NCBI GenBank assembly: GCA_019634715.1
Contig: JAHCAU010000010.1
Coordinates: 112,432 to 176,431 of the forward strand
Direction: 5' to 3'
DNA from: Lysobacter sp.
Lineage (GTDB): Bacteria; Pseudomonadota; Gammaproteobacteria; Xanthomonadales; Xanthomonadaceae
Length of the DNA stretch: 64,000 nt
Made by a program: the position numbers and the translations under genes. Positions 31,874 through 40,418 of this stretch are shown here, piece by piece. Under the pieces are notes generated by a model that worked only from the letters and a program-made list of their open reading frames with translations, made no database searches and had not been told where the DNA came from. Position 1 is the first letter of the stretch; each line of letters begins with the position of its first letter.

Positions 31874-33528
31874 GCGCACTGCTGCGTGCGACGCGCATCG
31901 GCCGCGTCCTGATCCGCTACCGCCTCGACGACCTGCTCGACGGCACGCCCGCCGAGCGCTGGCTCAAGCTCGGCCGTCCGTTCGTGCCGCGCGCCTCCGC
32001 CGAGGTCGCGGCCATGCCGCGCGGCGCGCGCCTGCGCCTGGCGCTGCAGGAACTGGGACCGATCTTCGTCAAGTTCGGGCAGATCCTCTCGACCCGCCGC
32101 GACCTGATGCCGCCGGACATCGCGACCGAACTGGCCCTGCTGCAGGATCGCGTCGCGCCGTTCGACGGCGAGACCGCGCGGCGCATCGTCGAGCAGGCCC
32201 TGGGCCAGGACATCCGCGAGGCCTTCGAGCACTTCGACACCGTGCCGCTGGCCTCGGCCTCGATCGCGCAGGTGCACGCCGCACGCCTGCCCGGCGGGCG
32301 CGAGGTCGTGGTGAAGGTGCTGCGTCCGGACATCGAGAAGCAGATCGATGGCGACATCGCCCTGCTCAACAGCCTCGCCACCCTGGTCGAACGCGCGCAT
32401 CCGAACGCCGACAAGATCCGTCCGCGCGAGGTGGTGCGCGAGGTCGAGACCACGCTCGCCGCCGAACTCGACCTGCAGCGGGAAGGCGCGAACGCCTCGG
32501 TGATCCGTCGCTTCTGGAAGGACTCGCCCGACCTGTACGTGCCCGAGGTGATCTGGAGCCACACCGCCGAACGCGCGCTGACGCTGGAACGCGTCCACGG
32601 CATTCCCAGCGACGACGTCGAGGCGCTGGACGCCGCCGGCATCGACCGCAAGGCGCTCGCCGCGAAGGGCGTGCGCGTGTTCTACACCCAGGTGTTCCGC
32701 GACAACTTCTTCCATGCCGATGCCCACGCCGGCAACATCTGGGTCGACAACGACCCGGCGCGCAAGGACGACCCGCGCTTCATCGCGATCGACTTCGGCA
32801 TCGTCGGCCAGCTCTCGACCGAGGACCAGTACTACCTCGCCGAGAACTTCATGGCGATCTTCAACCGCGACTACCGCCGCATCGCCGAGCTGCACGTGCA
32901 GGCCGGCTGGATGCCGGCGACGATCCGCATCGACGAGCTGGAAGCCGCTGCGCGCGCGGTGTGCGAGCCGTACTTCACCCGGCCGCTGTCGGAGATCTCG
33001 CTGGCCGAGGTGCTGGTCAAGCTGTTCCGCACCGCGCAGCGCTACGAGCTGACGCTGCAGCCGCAGCTCATCCTGCTGCAGAAGACCCTGCTCAACATCG
33101 AAGGCGTCGGCCGCCAGCTCGATCCCGAACTCGATATCTGGGCCGTGGCCAAGCCGGTGCTGGAGAAGATCCTGGTCGAGCGCTACAGCCCGCAGCGGCT
33201 GGCGCGCGAGTTCCGCAAGCGCCTGCCCGAGCTGGTGACGCGCGCGCCGGACATGCCGCAGCTGCTGCACGCCTGGCTGAGCCAGCAGGTCGAAGGCAAT
33301 CACGAGCTGTCGATGCGCTCGAACGACCTCGCCGACCTCGCCACCACCCTGCGCGCGATGCAGCGCCGGATCGTCTCGGCGATCCTCGGCACCGGCCTGC
33401 TCATCGTCGCCGCCGTGCTGTACGCGCTGGAAGCCGGCGGACCCTCGATGTTCGGCATCCCCGCCGCCGCGTGGATCGCCGGCGTCGGCGGCCTGTGGGC
33501 GCTGGTCGCGGCCTGGCCGAGGCGCTGA
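31870..33528 (+). CDS. ubiB: Ubiquinone biosynthesis protein kinase-like UbiB
   Basis: 552 residues. It shows the ADCK/UbiB hallmark KxGQ motif in [17 protein letters not shown] (about residues 67-83), the Ala-rich loop [15 protein letters not shown], a lysine in VVVKVLRP, the catalytic region [14 protein letters not shown] and the metal site IAIDFGIVG. Two C-terminal hydrophobic segments ([17 protein letters not shown] and [17 protein letters not shown]) anchor it in the inner membrane. UbiB is an atypical ATPase/kinase needed for coenzyme Q synthesis. It is translated in overlap with ubiJ. Confidence 0.95.
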   Translation: MSALLRATRIGRVLIRYRLDDLLDGTPAERWLKLGRPFVPRASAEVAAMPRGARLRLALQELGPIFVKFGQILSTRRDLMPPDIATELALLQDRVAPFDGETARRIVEQALGQDIREAFEHFDTVPLASASIAQVHAARLPGGREVVVKVLRPDIEKQIDGDIALLNSLATLVERAHPNADKIRPREVVREVETTLAAELDLQREGANASVIRRFWKDSPDLYVPEVIWSHTAERALTLERVHGIPSDDVEALDAAGIDRKALAAKGVRVFYTQVFRDNFFHADAHAGNIWVDNDPARKDDPRFIAIDFGIVGQLSTEDQYYLAENFMAIFNRDYRRIAELHVQAGWMPATIRIDELEAAARAVCEPYFTRPLSEISLAEVLVKLFRTAQRYELTLQPQLILLQKTLLNIEGVGRQLDPELDIWAVAKPVLEKILVERYSPQRLAREFRKRLPELVTRAPDMPQLLHAWLSQQVEGNHELSMRSNDLADLATTLRAMQRRIVSAILGTGLLIVAAVLYALEAGGPSMFGIPAAAWIAGVGGLWALVAAWPRR

Positions 33529-33560
33529 GCGCCTTCCCCCGCACGGCGGGGGAGGCGCTC
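33527..33560. terminator. Bidirectional hairpin between ubiB and the M16 protease gene
   Basis: GAGCGCCTTCCCCCGC (33527-33542) pairs with GCGGGGGAGGCGCTC (33546-33560) across a short loop with one bulged base. It lies in the 45-base space between convergent genes and starts within the ubiB stop codon, so it could terminate both strands. There is no T-run. Confidence 0.55.
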
Positions 33561-33573
33561 GTGTGGCGGACGG

Positions 33574-36393
33574 CTATTTCGTGGCCGCAGGCGCGGCGGT
33601 TGCGGTCGTGGCCTTCGCGAAATCGCCCGCCGCGAACACGCTGAGGGTCTGCGGACGAAGGTGCCTGCGGATCGCGGCGTTGACCTGGTCCACCGTCAGT
33701 GCCCGGATGTTCGCTTCGAGCTGCGCGGTCCAGTCCATCGTCCGGTTCATGCGCAGGTTGCGCAGCAGGGTCGTCGCCACGGCGCGATCGGTGGCCCGTC
33801 CCTGCTGCCAGCGGGTGAGGATGTCGCTGGTCGCGGCCTTCAGTTCGCCGGCGCTGATGCCGTCGCGGACGAAGCGGTCGAGTTCCTCGCGCAGCGCGGC
33901 TTCCAGGCGGTCGACGTTCCCGGGCGCGGCGATCGCCTGCACCGTCAGCGATCCGGCGTCGTCGCGACCGGTCGGCGAACTGTCGGCGTACAGGCTGCTG
34001 CTGACGTTGTAGCTCAGGCCGTCCTTCTGGCGGATGCGGTTGCCGAGGCGCGACTCCAGCGAACCGCCGCCGAAGATGTTGTTGGCGACGAGCAGGGCCG
34101 GATAGTCCGGGTCTTCGATGTTCAGCGGCAGGTTCATCCGCGCCCGCACTTCGGCGTTGGCCTTGTCCGGCGTTTCCAGGCGCAGCCGCTTCGCTGCGAC
34201 ATCGACGTGGTGCGTGTGGATGGTCGCGTTCGGCCGGGTGCTGCGCCATTGGCCGAACAGCGATTCCAGCTGGGCGCGTACCGCGACCGGATCGAAATCG
34301 CCGACGATCGCGATCTCGCCCTGCGCATCGCCGTAGAAATCGCGATGGAACGCGACCAGGTCCTCGCGTTCGAGCGCGCGCAGGTCCTCGATCGACTGGC
34401 CGATCGTCCGGTTGGCCAGGGGATGTCCGGCGGGCCAGGGGTTGAAATGCGCATCCATCGCATCGCGCACGACCGGCCCCGGCTCCTTGAGGATGCCTTC
34501 GTAGCCGGTGATCAATTCCTGTCGGAACAGTTCGAATTCGGCGTCGGAGAAGGCCGGGTTGCGCAGGATGTCGGCGGCCAGCGCGAGGGCGTCGGCAAGG
34601 TGCTCGCGACGCGACGTGAGCGAGATGCCGGCGCTCTGCTCGCCACCGCTCACGCTGCCCGTGGTCTTCAGCGCCACGAAGCGTTCCGCGATCTGCGCGC
34701 GCGTCATCGTGCGCGTACCGCGCATCAGCAGCGAGCCGGTGGCGTAGGCGGCCATGCGTGGTACGCGGGCCAGCGACGCCTCGTCGCCGTAGCGGAACGC
34801 CGTGAACACTTCGACGGTGTCGCCGCGCGTGTCCTTGGGCAGCAGCGAGACCTTGAGCTTGTCGCCGATGGTGAAGGTAATGGTGCGCGCCTGGATGTTC
34901 GCCGGCGTCGGGTCGAAGCTTTCGCCTGGCGCGAGCGCGGGCTTGCCGACGTAGTCCTTCAGTGCGTCCGCGGCGGAGGGGGGCGCGGCGATGTCGGCAC
35001 GGTCGGCCTGGTCGGTCGGGATGAAGCGCGCGATGGTGCGGTTGCTCTGCTTGAAGTAGGCGCGCGCGACGCGGTTCACGTCTTCGGCGGTCACCGCCTC
35101 GGTGCGGTCGCGCAGCAGGAAATACAGGCGCCAGTCGCCGGCCGCGACCGATTCGGTGAGCGCCATCGCCACCGCGTTGACGTTGCTGAAGTTGCGTTCG
35201 TAGCCGTTGGCGATGCGCTGCTTGGCCAGCGCGACCTCGGCTTCGGTGACCGGTTCGGCAACGAGCCGGGTTTCGATCTGGCGGAGCAGTTCCGCCTCGG
35301 CTTTCGCCAGGTCGCCGTCCATCGGCACCAGCGCGACCACGTTCGCCAGGCCGCCTTCGCGCAGGCTGCCGTTGCCGCCACCGGTGGCGGTGGCGAGCCG
35401 GGTCTCGACCAGCGCCCTGTGCAGCCGACCGGTCGGCACGTCGCCGAGCACGTTGAACAGCACCGCCAGCGCCGGGGTGTCCGGGTGGGTCGTGCCGGGC
35501 GTTCGGTAACCGATGCCGACCAGCTTGGTGTCGCCGCTGCGGCGGACCACCACCTCGCGTTCGCCGTCCTGGGTGGGTTCGACGGTGTACAGCGCGGGCA
35601 ACGCCGTCTTCGGCCGCGCGAGCGGCCCGAAGCGGGACTGGATCTTCGCCAGCGTGGCGGCGGGATCGATGCGCCCGGCGACGATCAGCGTGGCGTTGTC
35701 CGGCCGGTACCAGGTGCGATAGAAGGCCTGCAGCCGTTCGATCGGCACGTTCTCCACGTCCGAGCGCGCACCGATGGTGCTGTTGCCGTAGTTGTGCCAG
35801 AGGTAGGCGGTGGAACGCAGGCGCTGGAACATCACCGCGCCGGGACTGTTCTCGCTGCGCTCCATCTCGTTGCGCACGACGGTCATCTCGCTGTCGAGAT
35901 CCTTCTTCGCGACGAAGGCATTCACCATGCGGTCGGCTTCGAGGCCGAGCAGCCAGTCCAGGGTCGCGTCGTTCGCGGGAAAGGAGCCGTAGTAGTTGGT
36001 GCGGTCGAGCGAGGTCGTGGCGTTCTTCTCGATGCCGCGCGCCTTCATCCCGGCCGGGATGTCGGGATGCTTCGGCGTGCCCTTGAACAGCAGGTGTTCC
36101 AGCAGGTGGGCCATCCCGGTTTCGCCGTAGTTCTCGTGCACCGAGCCGACGCCGTAGGCGATGTTGACGGTGACCGTCGGTTTGCTGGCGTCGGGGAACA
36201 GCAGCACGCGCAGGCCGTTGCCCAGGGTGTATTCGCAGATGCCTTCGACGCAGGGGCCGGCGGTCACGCCCTTCGGCGGCGTCACGCCATCGAAGGCGAA
36301 GGCGGGCGCAGCGGCCAGCGGCGACAGCAGCGCGAATGCGCAGGCCAGCGCGAGCGGTCGGACGAGCCGGCGGGATTCGGAGGGGCGGGACAT
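33574..36393 (-). CDS. Periplasmic M16-family zinc metalloprotease
   Basis: 939 residues, a tandem of two M16 halves as in pitrilysin-like proteins. The ATG at 36393 has AAGGAG upstream and opens a signal peptide (LALACAFALLSPLAAAPAFA). The inverted zinc motif HxxEH is in GMAHLLEHLLFKGTP (about residues 95-109), followed by the expected downstream glutamate region (SEMTVVRNEMERSEN). The C-terminal half (from about 490, TITFTIGDKLKVSLLPKDTR) lacks the HxxEH motif, as usual for the non-catalytic half. It probably degrades peptides in the periplasm. It is a single gene, divergent from a pseudouridine synthase. Confidence 0.93.
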   Translation of the reverse strand: MSRPSESRRLVRPLALACAFALLSPLAAAPAFAFDGVTPPKGVTAGPCVEGICEYTLGNGLRVLLFPDASKPTVTVNIAYGVGSVHENYGETGMAHLLEHLLFKGTPKHPDIPAGMKARGIEKNATTSLDRTNYYGSFPANDATLDWLLGLEADRMVNAFVAKKDLDSEMTVVRNEMERSENSPGAVMFQRLRSTAYLWHNYGNSTIGARSDVENVPIERLQAFYRTWYRPDNATLIVAGRIDPAATLAKIQSRFGPLARPKTALPALYTVEPTQDGEREVVVRRSGDTKLVGIGYRTPGTTHPDTPALAVLFNVLGDVPTGRLHRALVETRLATATGGGNGSLREGGLANVVALVPMDGDLAKAEAELLRQIETRLVAEPVTEAEVALAKQRIANGYERNFSNVNAVAMALTESVAAGDWRLYFLLRDRTEAVTAEDVNRVARAYFKQSNRTIARFIPTDQADRADIAAPPSAADALKDYVGKPALAPGESFDPTPANIQARTITFTIGDKLKVSLLPKDTRGDTVEVFTAFRYGDEASLARVPRMAAYATGSLLMRGTRTMTRAQIAERFVALKTTGSVSGGEQSAGISLTSRREHLADALALAADILRNPAFSDAEFELFRQELITGYEGILKEPGPVVRDAMDAHFNPWPAGHPLANRTIGQSIEDLRALEREDLVAFHRDFYGDAQGEIAIVGDFDPVAVRAQLESLFGQWRSTRPNATIHTHHVDVAAKRLRLETPDKANAEVRARMNLPLNIEDPDYPALLVANNIFGGGSLESRLGNRIRQKDGLSYNVSSSLYADSSPTGRDDAGSLTVQAIAAPGNVDRLEAALREELDRFVRDGISAGELKAATSDILTRWQQGRATDRAVATTLLRNLRMNRTMDWTAQLEANIRALTVDQVNAAIRRHLRPQTLSVFAAGDFAKATTATAAPAATK

Positions 36394-36461
36394 TCGTGCT
36401 CCTTGCGGTGAGCCTTTCGGGGACAATGGCGCCGATGCTTGCAGATCGCGCCGCCCCAGCC

Positions 36462-37229
36462 ATGACCCAGAAGTCGTCTCCCGAGTTCCCCGATGCCATG
36501 CCAGAGCCGGTCGTTCCGGACGAACTGGCCGTGCTGCATCGCGACGACTGCCTGGCGGTGGTCGACAAGCCGGCCGGGCTGATGGTGCACGACAGCGCGC
36601 TGGCGCGCGGCGAGACCGATTTCGCCGCCGATCGCCTGCGCGAGCAGTTCGGCCGGCCGATCTTCCTCGTCCACCGTCTCGACCGTGCGACCAGCGGCTG
36701 CCTGCTGCTGGCCTTCGACCGCGACACCGCCTCGGCACTGGGCAAGGTGCTGATGTCGCATGCGTTCGAGAAGGACTACCTCGCGGTCTGCCGAGGCTGG
36801 CCGGCGGAGCAAGCGTTCGAGGTGGACCATCCGCTCGACGGCGGTCCGGGCAAGCCGCAGAAGAAGCCGGCGGTCACCCGCTTCCGCAGGCTGGCGACAT
36901 GCGAGTTGGCACTGCCGTCGATGGCTGCGGGCAGCGAATTCCCGACCTCGCGCTACGCCCTGCTGCGCGCGCAGCCGCAGACCGGTCGCTTCCGGCAGAT
37001 CCGCCGGCATCTCAAGCACCTGTCGCACCACCTGATCGGCGACACCAGCCACGGCGACGGCCGGCACAACCGCGCGTTCCGGATGATGGGCATCCACCGC
37101 ATGCTGCTGCACGCCGAACGCCTGCGCTTCATCCATCCGCACAGCGGCGAGCGGGTCGATGCGCTGGCGCCGCCCGATGCGGAATTCGCGAAGGCGCTGG
37201 CGTTGTTCGGGGATGCGCCGGCGGGCTGA
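36462..37229 (+). CDS. RluA-family pseudouridine synthase, TruC-like
   Basis: 255 residues from the ATG at 36462; a second in-frame ATG at 36426 is possible. The conserved blocks are LAVVDKPAGLMVHDS, the catalytic FLVHRLDRATSGCLLLA (about residues 65-81, with the essential Asp in HRLDRATSG), and the C-terminal GRFRQIRRHLKHLSHHLIGD. There is no S4 domain, and the last block closely resembles TruC (tRNA U65) rather than RluA, RluC or RluD. It converges with the DUF2059 gene; both stops lie in CTGAGCCGCGCTCAG (37225-37239), a small hairpin that may end both transcripts. Confidence 0.87.
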   Translation: MTQKSSPEFPDAMPEPVVPDELAVLHRDDCLAVVDKPAGLMVHDSALARGETDFAADRLREQFGRPIFLVHRLDRATSGCLLLAFDRDTASALGKVLMSHAFEKDYLAVCRGWPAEQAFEVDHPLDGGPGKPQKKPAVTRFRRLATCELALPSMAAGSEFPTSRYALLRAQPQTGRFRQIRRHLKHLSHHLIGDTSHGDGRHNRAFRMMGIHRMLLHAERLRFIHPHSGERVDALAPPDAEFAKALALFGDAPAG

Positions 37230-37236
37230 GCCGCGC

Positions 37237-37740
37237 TCAGTGCTTGTGCGCGGCGGTCTCGATCTCGCGCTTCATGTCCTCGACCAGCGAATGCAGCATC
37301 GGCTGCATTTCCTGCATGGCCATTTCCACGGTCTGCGGCGTCTTGCGCAGGATGCTGCGGCCGGTCTCGCTGCCGTAGAACGCGATCATCGCGTCGATTT
37401 CCTCGGCAGTGAACAGCTTGCGATAGACCTTGCGGTAGATCGGGCCGAGGGTGTCCCAGGACAGGATCCTGCGGGTGGACGCGTTCTGCTTCTCCATCGC
37501 GAGGCGTACCGCAGCGCGCTGTTCGGGCGTTGCGTCGTCGCCGAGCAGTTGCTCGCCCATCTGCATGCCCAGCGTTTCCATCTGGGCGAACAGGCCGTCC
37601 AGGGTCGCCTTCATGTCCATGGTTTCGATCAGGCGGTCGACCTGGGCGTCGGTGGGTTCGGCGGCGAGGGCGGCGGGCGCGGCGAAGGCGCACGCCACGG
37701 CGAGCAGCAGCGCGGCGGCGCGGGTACGGATGGCGGTCAT
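37237..37740 (-). CDS. DUF2059 exported protein
   Basis: 167 residues with a signal peptide (AAALLLAVACAFAAPAALA, cleavage before AEPTDAQV). The mature domain starts VDRLIETMDMKATLDGLFAQ and includes LFTAEEIDAMIAFYGSETGR near residues 113-132, the characteristic 'FT..Ei..l..FY.S..G' pattern of DUF2059. It is a helical periplasmic protein of unknown role, sometimes found next to other exported proteins as here (next gene 25 bases upstream). Confidence 0.87.
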   Translation of the reverse strand: MTAIRTRAAALLLAVACAFAAPAALAAEPTDAQVDRLIETMDMKATLDGLFAQMETLGMQMGEQLLGDDATPEQRAAVRLAMEKQNASTRRILSWDTLGPIYRKVYRKLFTAEEIDAMIAFYGSETGRSILRKTPQTVEMAMQEMQPMLHSLVEDMKREIETAAHKH

Positions 37741-37765
37741 CTGGAAGGAGTCCTGGAAAGGCGGG

Positions 37766-38338
37766 TCAGCGACGGCGCGCGCCCTGCTGGATCGCCGTGT
37801 CGGTGGCCTGCTTGAGGTCCTTGAGCATCGGCAGCAGCATCGATTCGAGGTTGCGCATCTCCTGCTCGGCATCGCGGATGCCGTTGCGCAGGCGTGTCTC
37901 CGGGTCGTTGGCATCGATGTGGTTGTAGCGCGAGACACCGCGAGCTTCGTCGGGATGGCTGCGATCGAAGGTCGAGCTGTACAGGTCGCGCGACAGCGGG
38001 CCGAGCTGGTTCCAGTTGCGACGGACCAGGTTCTCGGCTTGGTTGCGCAACTGGATCGCGGCCATGGCGTCGCTGTCGCCGCCGTCGCCCGGGTCGCGGC
38101 CGGCGTCCTGCTGCGTGCGCAGCTGGCGCAGCAATGCTTCGACTTCCTCGGCGGCGGTGGCGCGCTCCATCTGTGCGATCGACGACGGCATCTGTTCGCG
38201 CGGCGGCGCCGCCCTCGGGATCGACCGGCCGCCGACGAAGGCGGGGTCGTGGCCGTTGCCGACCGCAGCCGGGTCCCGGGCATGGGCCAGCGGTGCCGCC
38301 AGCAGCAGGAGTAGGCAGGGCAGGGCGGAACGAAGCAT
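37766..38338 (-). CDS. Hypothetical exported protein
   Basis: 190 residues starting MLRSALPCLLLLLAAPLAHA at 38338, chosen because GGAGG lies eight bases upstream; the alternative ATG at 38353 overlaps that site. The first 20 residues are a clear signal peptide. The mature protein is charged and helical, with a coiled-coil-like EEVEALLRQLRTQQD and a C-terminal RDAEQEMRNLESMLLPML. It shares the general 'short helical periplasmic protein' look of its DUF2059 neighbour and probably forms an operon with it. No family recognised. Confidence 0.72.
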   Translation of the reverse strand: MLRSALPCLLLLLAAPLAHARDPAAVGNGHDPAFVGGRSIPRAAPPREQMPSSIAQMERATAAEEVEALLRQLRTQQDAGRDPGDGGDSDAMAAIQLRNQAENLVRRNWNQLGPLSRDLYSSTFDRSHPDEARGVSRYNHIDANDPETRLRNGIRDAEQEMRNLESMLLPMLKDLKQATDTAIQQGARRR

Positions 38339-38478
38339 GCGGGGGTCCTCCATGGCGGACTGGCATCATCCGGCAGGCGCGCGTGGGCGGTCAACGTGGG
38401 GCGCGTTGGTCGGGCCGGTTCGCGCCAGCATGGCATGCAGGGACGGCGGGATCGTTACAATCGCCCGCGGAGGGGCAT

Positions 38479-38889
38479 GTGGACGCAGGCATCGAAATCC
38501 CCGAATCGGAACTGGTCGAGCGCTTCGTGCGGTCCTCCGGGCCGGGCGGGCAGAACGTGAACAAGGTGGCGACGGCGGTGGAGCTGCGTTTCGACGTGGC
38601 CCGTTCCGCAGTGCTGCCCGAACCCGTGCGCGAGCGCCTGCTGGCGCGCCGCGACCGGCGCATGACCGCGGAGGGCGTGCTGGTCATCAACGCCCAGCGT
38701 TTCCGCACCCAGGAGCGCAACCGCCAGGACGCCCGCGAGCGCCTGGCCGCCTTCGTCGCCGCCGGGCTGAAGGCGCCCACCCCGCGCATCGCCACCAAGC
38801 CCTCGAAGGCCGCCAGGAAGCGGCGGCTGGACGACAAGCGCCAGCGTTCGGGCGTGAAGCGCCAGCGCGCCGCGAAGGACTGGGATTGA
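38479..38889 (+). CDS. arfB: Alternative ribosome-rescue factor ArfB (YaeJ)
   Basis: 136 residues, the usual size. The start is GTG at 38479, preceded by GGAGGGG; an ATG two bases earlier is out of frame. The peptidyl-tRNA hydrolase loop SSGPGGQNVNKV (residues about 17-28) has the catalytic GGQ. The C-terminal 35 residues are strongly basic (KPSKAARKRRLDDKRQRSG and on), the tail that enters the empty mRNA channel of stalled ribosomes. It frees stalled ribosomes without tmRNA. The stop overlaps the start of the next gene. Confidence 0.94.
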   Translation: MDAGIEIPESELVERFVRSSGPGGQNVNKVATAVELRFDVARSAVLPEPVRERLLARRDRRMTAEGVLVINAQRFRTQERNRQDARERLAAFVAAGLKAPTPRIATKPSKAARKRRLDDKRQRSGVKRQRAAKDWD

Positions 38890-39497
38890 ATCCGCCGGGC
38901 GGTGCCACCGACGACGTGGTCCTGGCCCTGCCGCCGAACGCGCCGCGGACGCCGTCGCGGCCCTGGCTGCGCGCGCTCGCCCGCGGCCTGCTGCGGCTGG
39001 GCGGCTGGCGCATGGTCGGCCGCTTCCCGGACCTGGAAAAGGTGGTCCTCATCGGTGCGCCGCATTCGTCGAACTGGGACGGCGTCTGGGGCTACCTCGC
39101 CAAGTTCGCGCTGGGCCTGGACATCCACGTGCTCGCCAAGCGCGAGCTGTTCTGGTGGCCGCTGGGGCCGGTGCTGCGCCGGCTGGGCGTGATCCCGGTG
39201 GACCGCGGCGCCGCCCGCGGCCTGATCGAGCAGGTGGTCGAGCGCTTCGACCGCGAGGAGCGGTTCTGGCTGGGGATCGCGCCCGAAGGCACCCGCAAGC
39301 GCGTGGAGCGCTGGAAACCGGGCTTCTGGAAGATCGCCAGCGCCGCCGGCGTGCCGGTGCTGCCGGCCTACTTCCACTATCCGGACAAGGTCATCGGCAT
39401 CGGCGAACCCTTCCAGCTCAGCGGCGACATGGACGCCGACATCGCCCGCATCCGCGCCTGGTACGCGCCCTGGCAGGGCAGGCACCACGGCGTCTGA
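38886..39497 (+). CDS. Lysophospholipid (1-acylglycerol-3-phosphate) acyltransferase family protein
   Basis: 203 residues if it starts at TTG 38886, overlapping the arfB stop (TTGA). A start at a GTG codon about ten codons later is possible. The acyltransferase motif HxxxxD is HSSNWD (about residues 60-65), and the second substrate motif is APEGTRKR (about 132-139). VPVLPAYFHYPDKVIGIG is the usual end of the PlsC domain. The short length and 'SNWD..WGYLAKF' form match the small bacterial PlsC-like proteins whose acyl acceptor is not well known. It is likely at the inner membrane face. Confidence 0.85.
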   Translation: MNPPGGATDDVVLALPPNAPRTPSRPWLRALARGLLRLGGWRMVGRFPDLEKVVLIGAPHSSNWDGVWGYLAKFALGLDIHVLAKRELFWWPLGPVLRRLGVIPVDRGAARGLIEQVVERFDREERFWLGIAPEGTRKRVERWKPGFWKIASAAGVPVLPAYFHYPDKVIGIGEPFQLSGDMDADIARIRAWYAPWQGRHHGV

Positions 39498-39534
39498 GCG
39501 CTGCCCGAAACGCTGCGGCCGCTCCCGCGCGTCA

Positions 39535-39580
39535 TGTGACATCGGTCACCGCTGGATTTGTCCCCCCGGTACCTTATTCT
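39535..39580 (+). promoter_or_regulatory. CRP/Clp-type site and promoter of the PspA-ABC-AAA gene set
   Basis: TGTGA-CATCGG-TCACC (39535-39550) matches nine of ten bases of the CRP/Clp consensus TGTGA-N6-TCACA. A -10-like TATTCT lies at 39575-39580. The centre of the site would then be at roughly -43 to -45, close to class II activator geometry (-41.5), and there is no good -35 box, as expected for such promoters. In Xanthomonadaceae this site is bound by Clp, which responds to cyclic di-GMP. The next start codon is at 39626. Confidence 0.5.
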
Positions 39581-39625
39581 TGCGTTGGACGCATTCACGC
39601 CAAGACCATTGCCCCCGGGGACCGC

Positions 39626-40357
39626 ATGGCATCACTCAAGAAGATCCTGGAAGCCGCCCGGCTGATCGAATCCGCGACGCCGCAGGTTCCGCCGCCGCCG
39701 GCCGATGATGGCGACATCGACGCGATCATCCGCCGAGCCGCCGAAGCCGAGGCACGGACGTCGACCCCGCCGCCGATGCCCGCCAGGGGCCAGCGTGCGC
39801 GGGCCGATGCGGAGGCCGTGGACGCGCCCGCGCCGGCCCTGGCCGGGGTCGAGGAAGGCCTGGACTTCGCGCAGATCTATGCCCGCCAGGGCGTGGCCGA
39901 TGCCGGGTTCCCGATCGAGCGCCTGATCAAGCTGGTCGACGGCCTCAAGGCCCTCGACCCGACCACCCGCCGCGCCGCGATCAGCGCCATGGACGTGGCC
40001 GACGAAACCTGGTCGATGGACCAGGTGCTGGCCGACGCCGACGCCAAGATCGCCGCGCTGCGCGGCCACCAGCGCCACCTGCAGGGCAATGCCGATGCGC
40101 TGGTGCAGGCGAACCAGACGCGCATCGCCGCGCTCGAAAGCAGCCGCGATGCCCGCCTGGCCGACCTGCGCCAGCAGATCGCCGCGCTGGAAGCGCAGAT
40201 CCAGGACGCGGTCGGCGCCACCGCCGCCGATGTCGCGCGGCTGCAGTCCGAATCCGAATCGAACAAGGCCGCGCTGGCCCGCGAGACCCAGCGCCTCGAT
40301 GCGCAGGTGCTGAGCCTGGAGGAACTGGCCGCCCAGTTCCGCGGCCCGGCGGCCTGA
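39626..40357 (+). CDS. Coiled-coil protein, first gene of the PspA-ABC-AAA set
   Basis: 243 residues from ATG 39626. No signal peptide or membrane segment is seen. Residues 1-75 are Pro/Ala-rich and probably unstructured (SATPQVPPPPADDGDIDAII). Residues 85-135 look globular (FAQIYARQGVADAGFPIERL). Residues 135-240 form a long, almost continuous coiled coil (RIAALESSRDARLADLRQQI). I recognise no family. Its position just upstream of a substrate-binding protein and in the same direction as PspA suggests a cytoplasmic scaffold that may bind one of the other products. Confidence 0.75.
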   Translation: MASLKKILEAARLIESATPQVPPPPADDGDIDAIIRRAAEAEARTSTPPPMPARGQRARADAEAVDAPAPALAGVEEGLDFAQIYARQGVADAGFPIERLIKLVDGLKALDPTTRRAAISAMDVADETWSMDQVLADADAKIAALRGHQRHLQGNADALVQANQTRIAALESSRDARLADLRQQIAALEAQIQDAVGATAADVARLQSESESNKAALARETQRLDAQVLSLEELAAQFRGPAA

Positions 40358-40418
40358 GCGCACGCAGCCTCGTCCCGACTTTCCCATCCGTTTCGCATTC
40401 GTCCCCCAGGAGCGCCCC

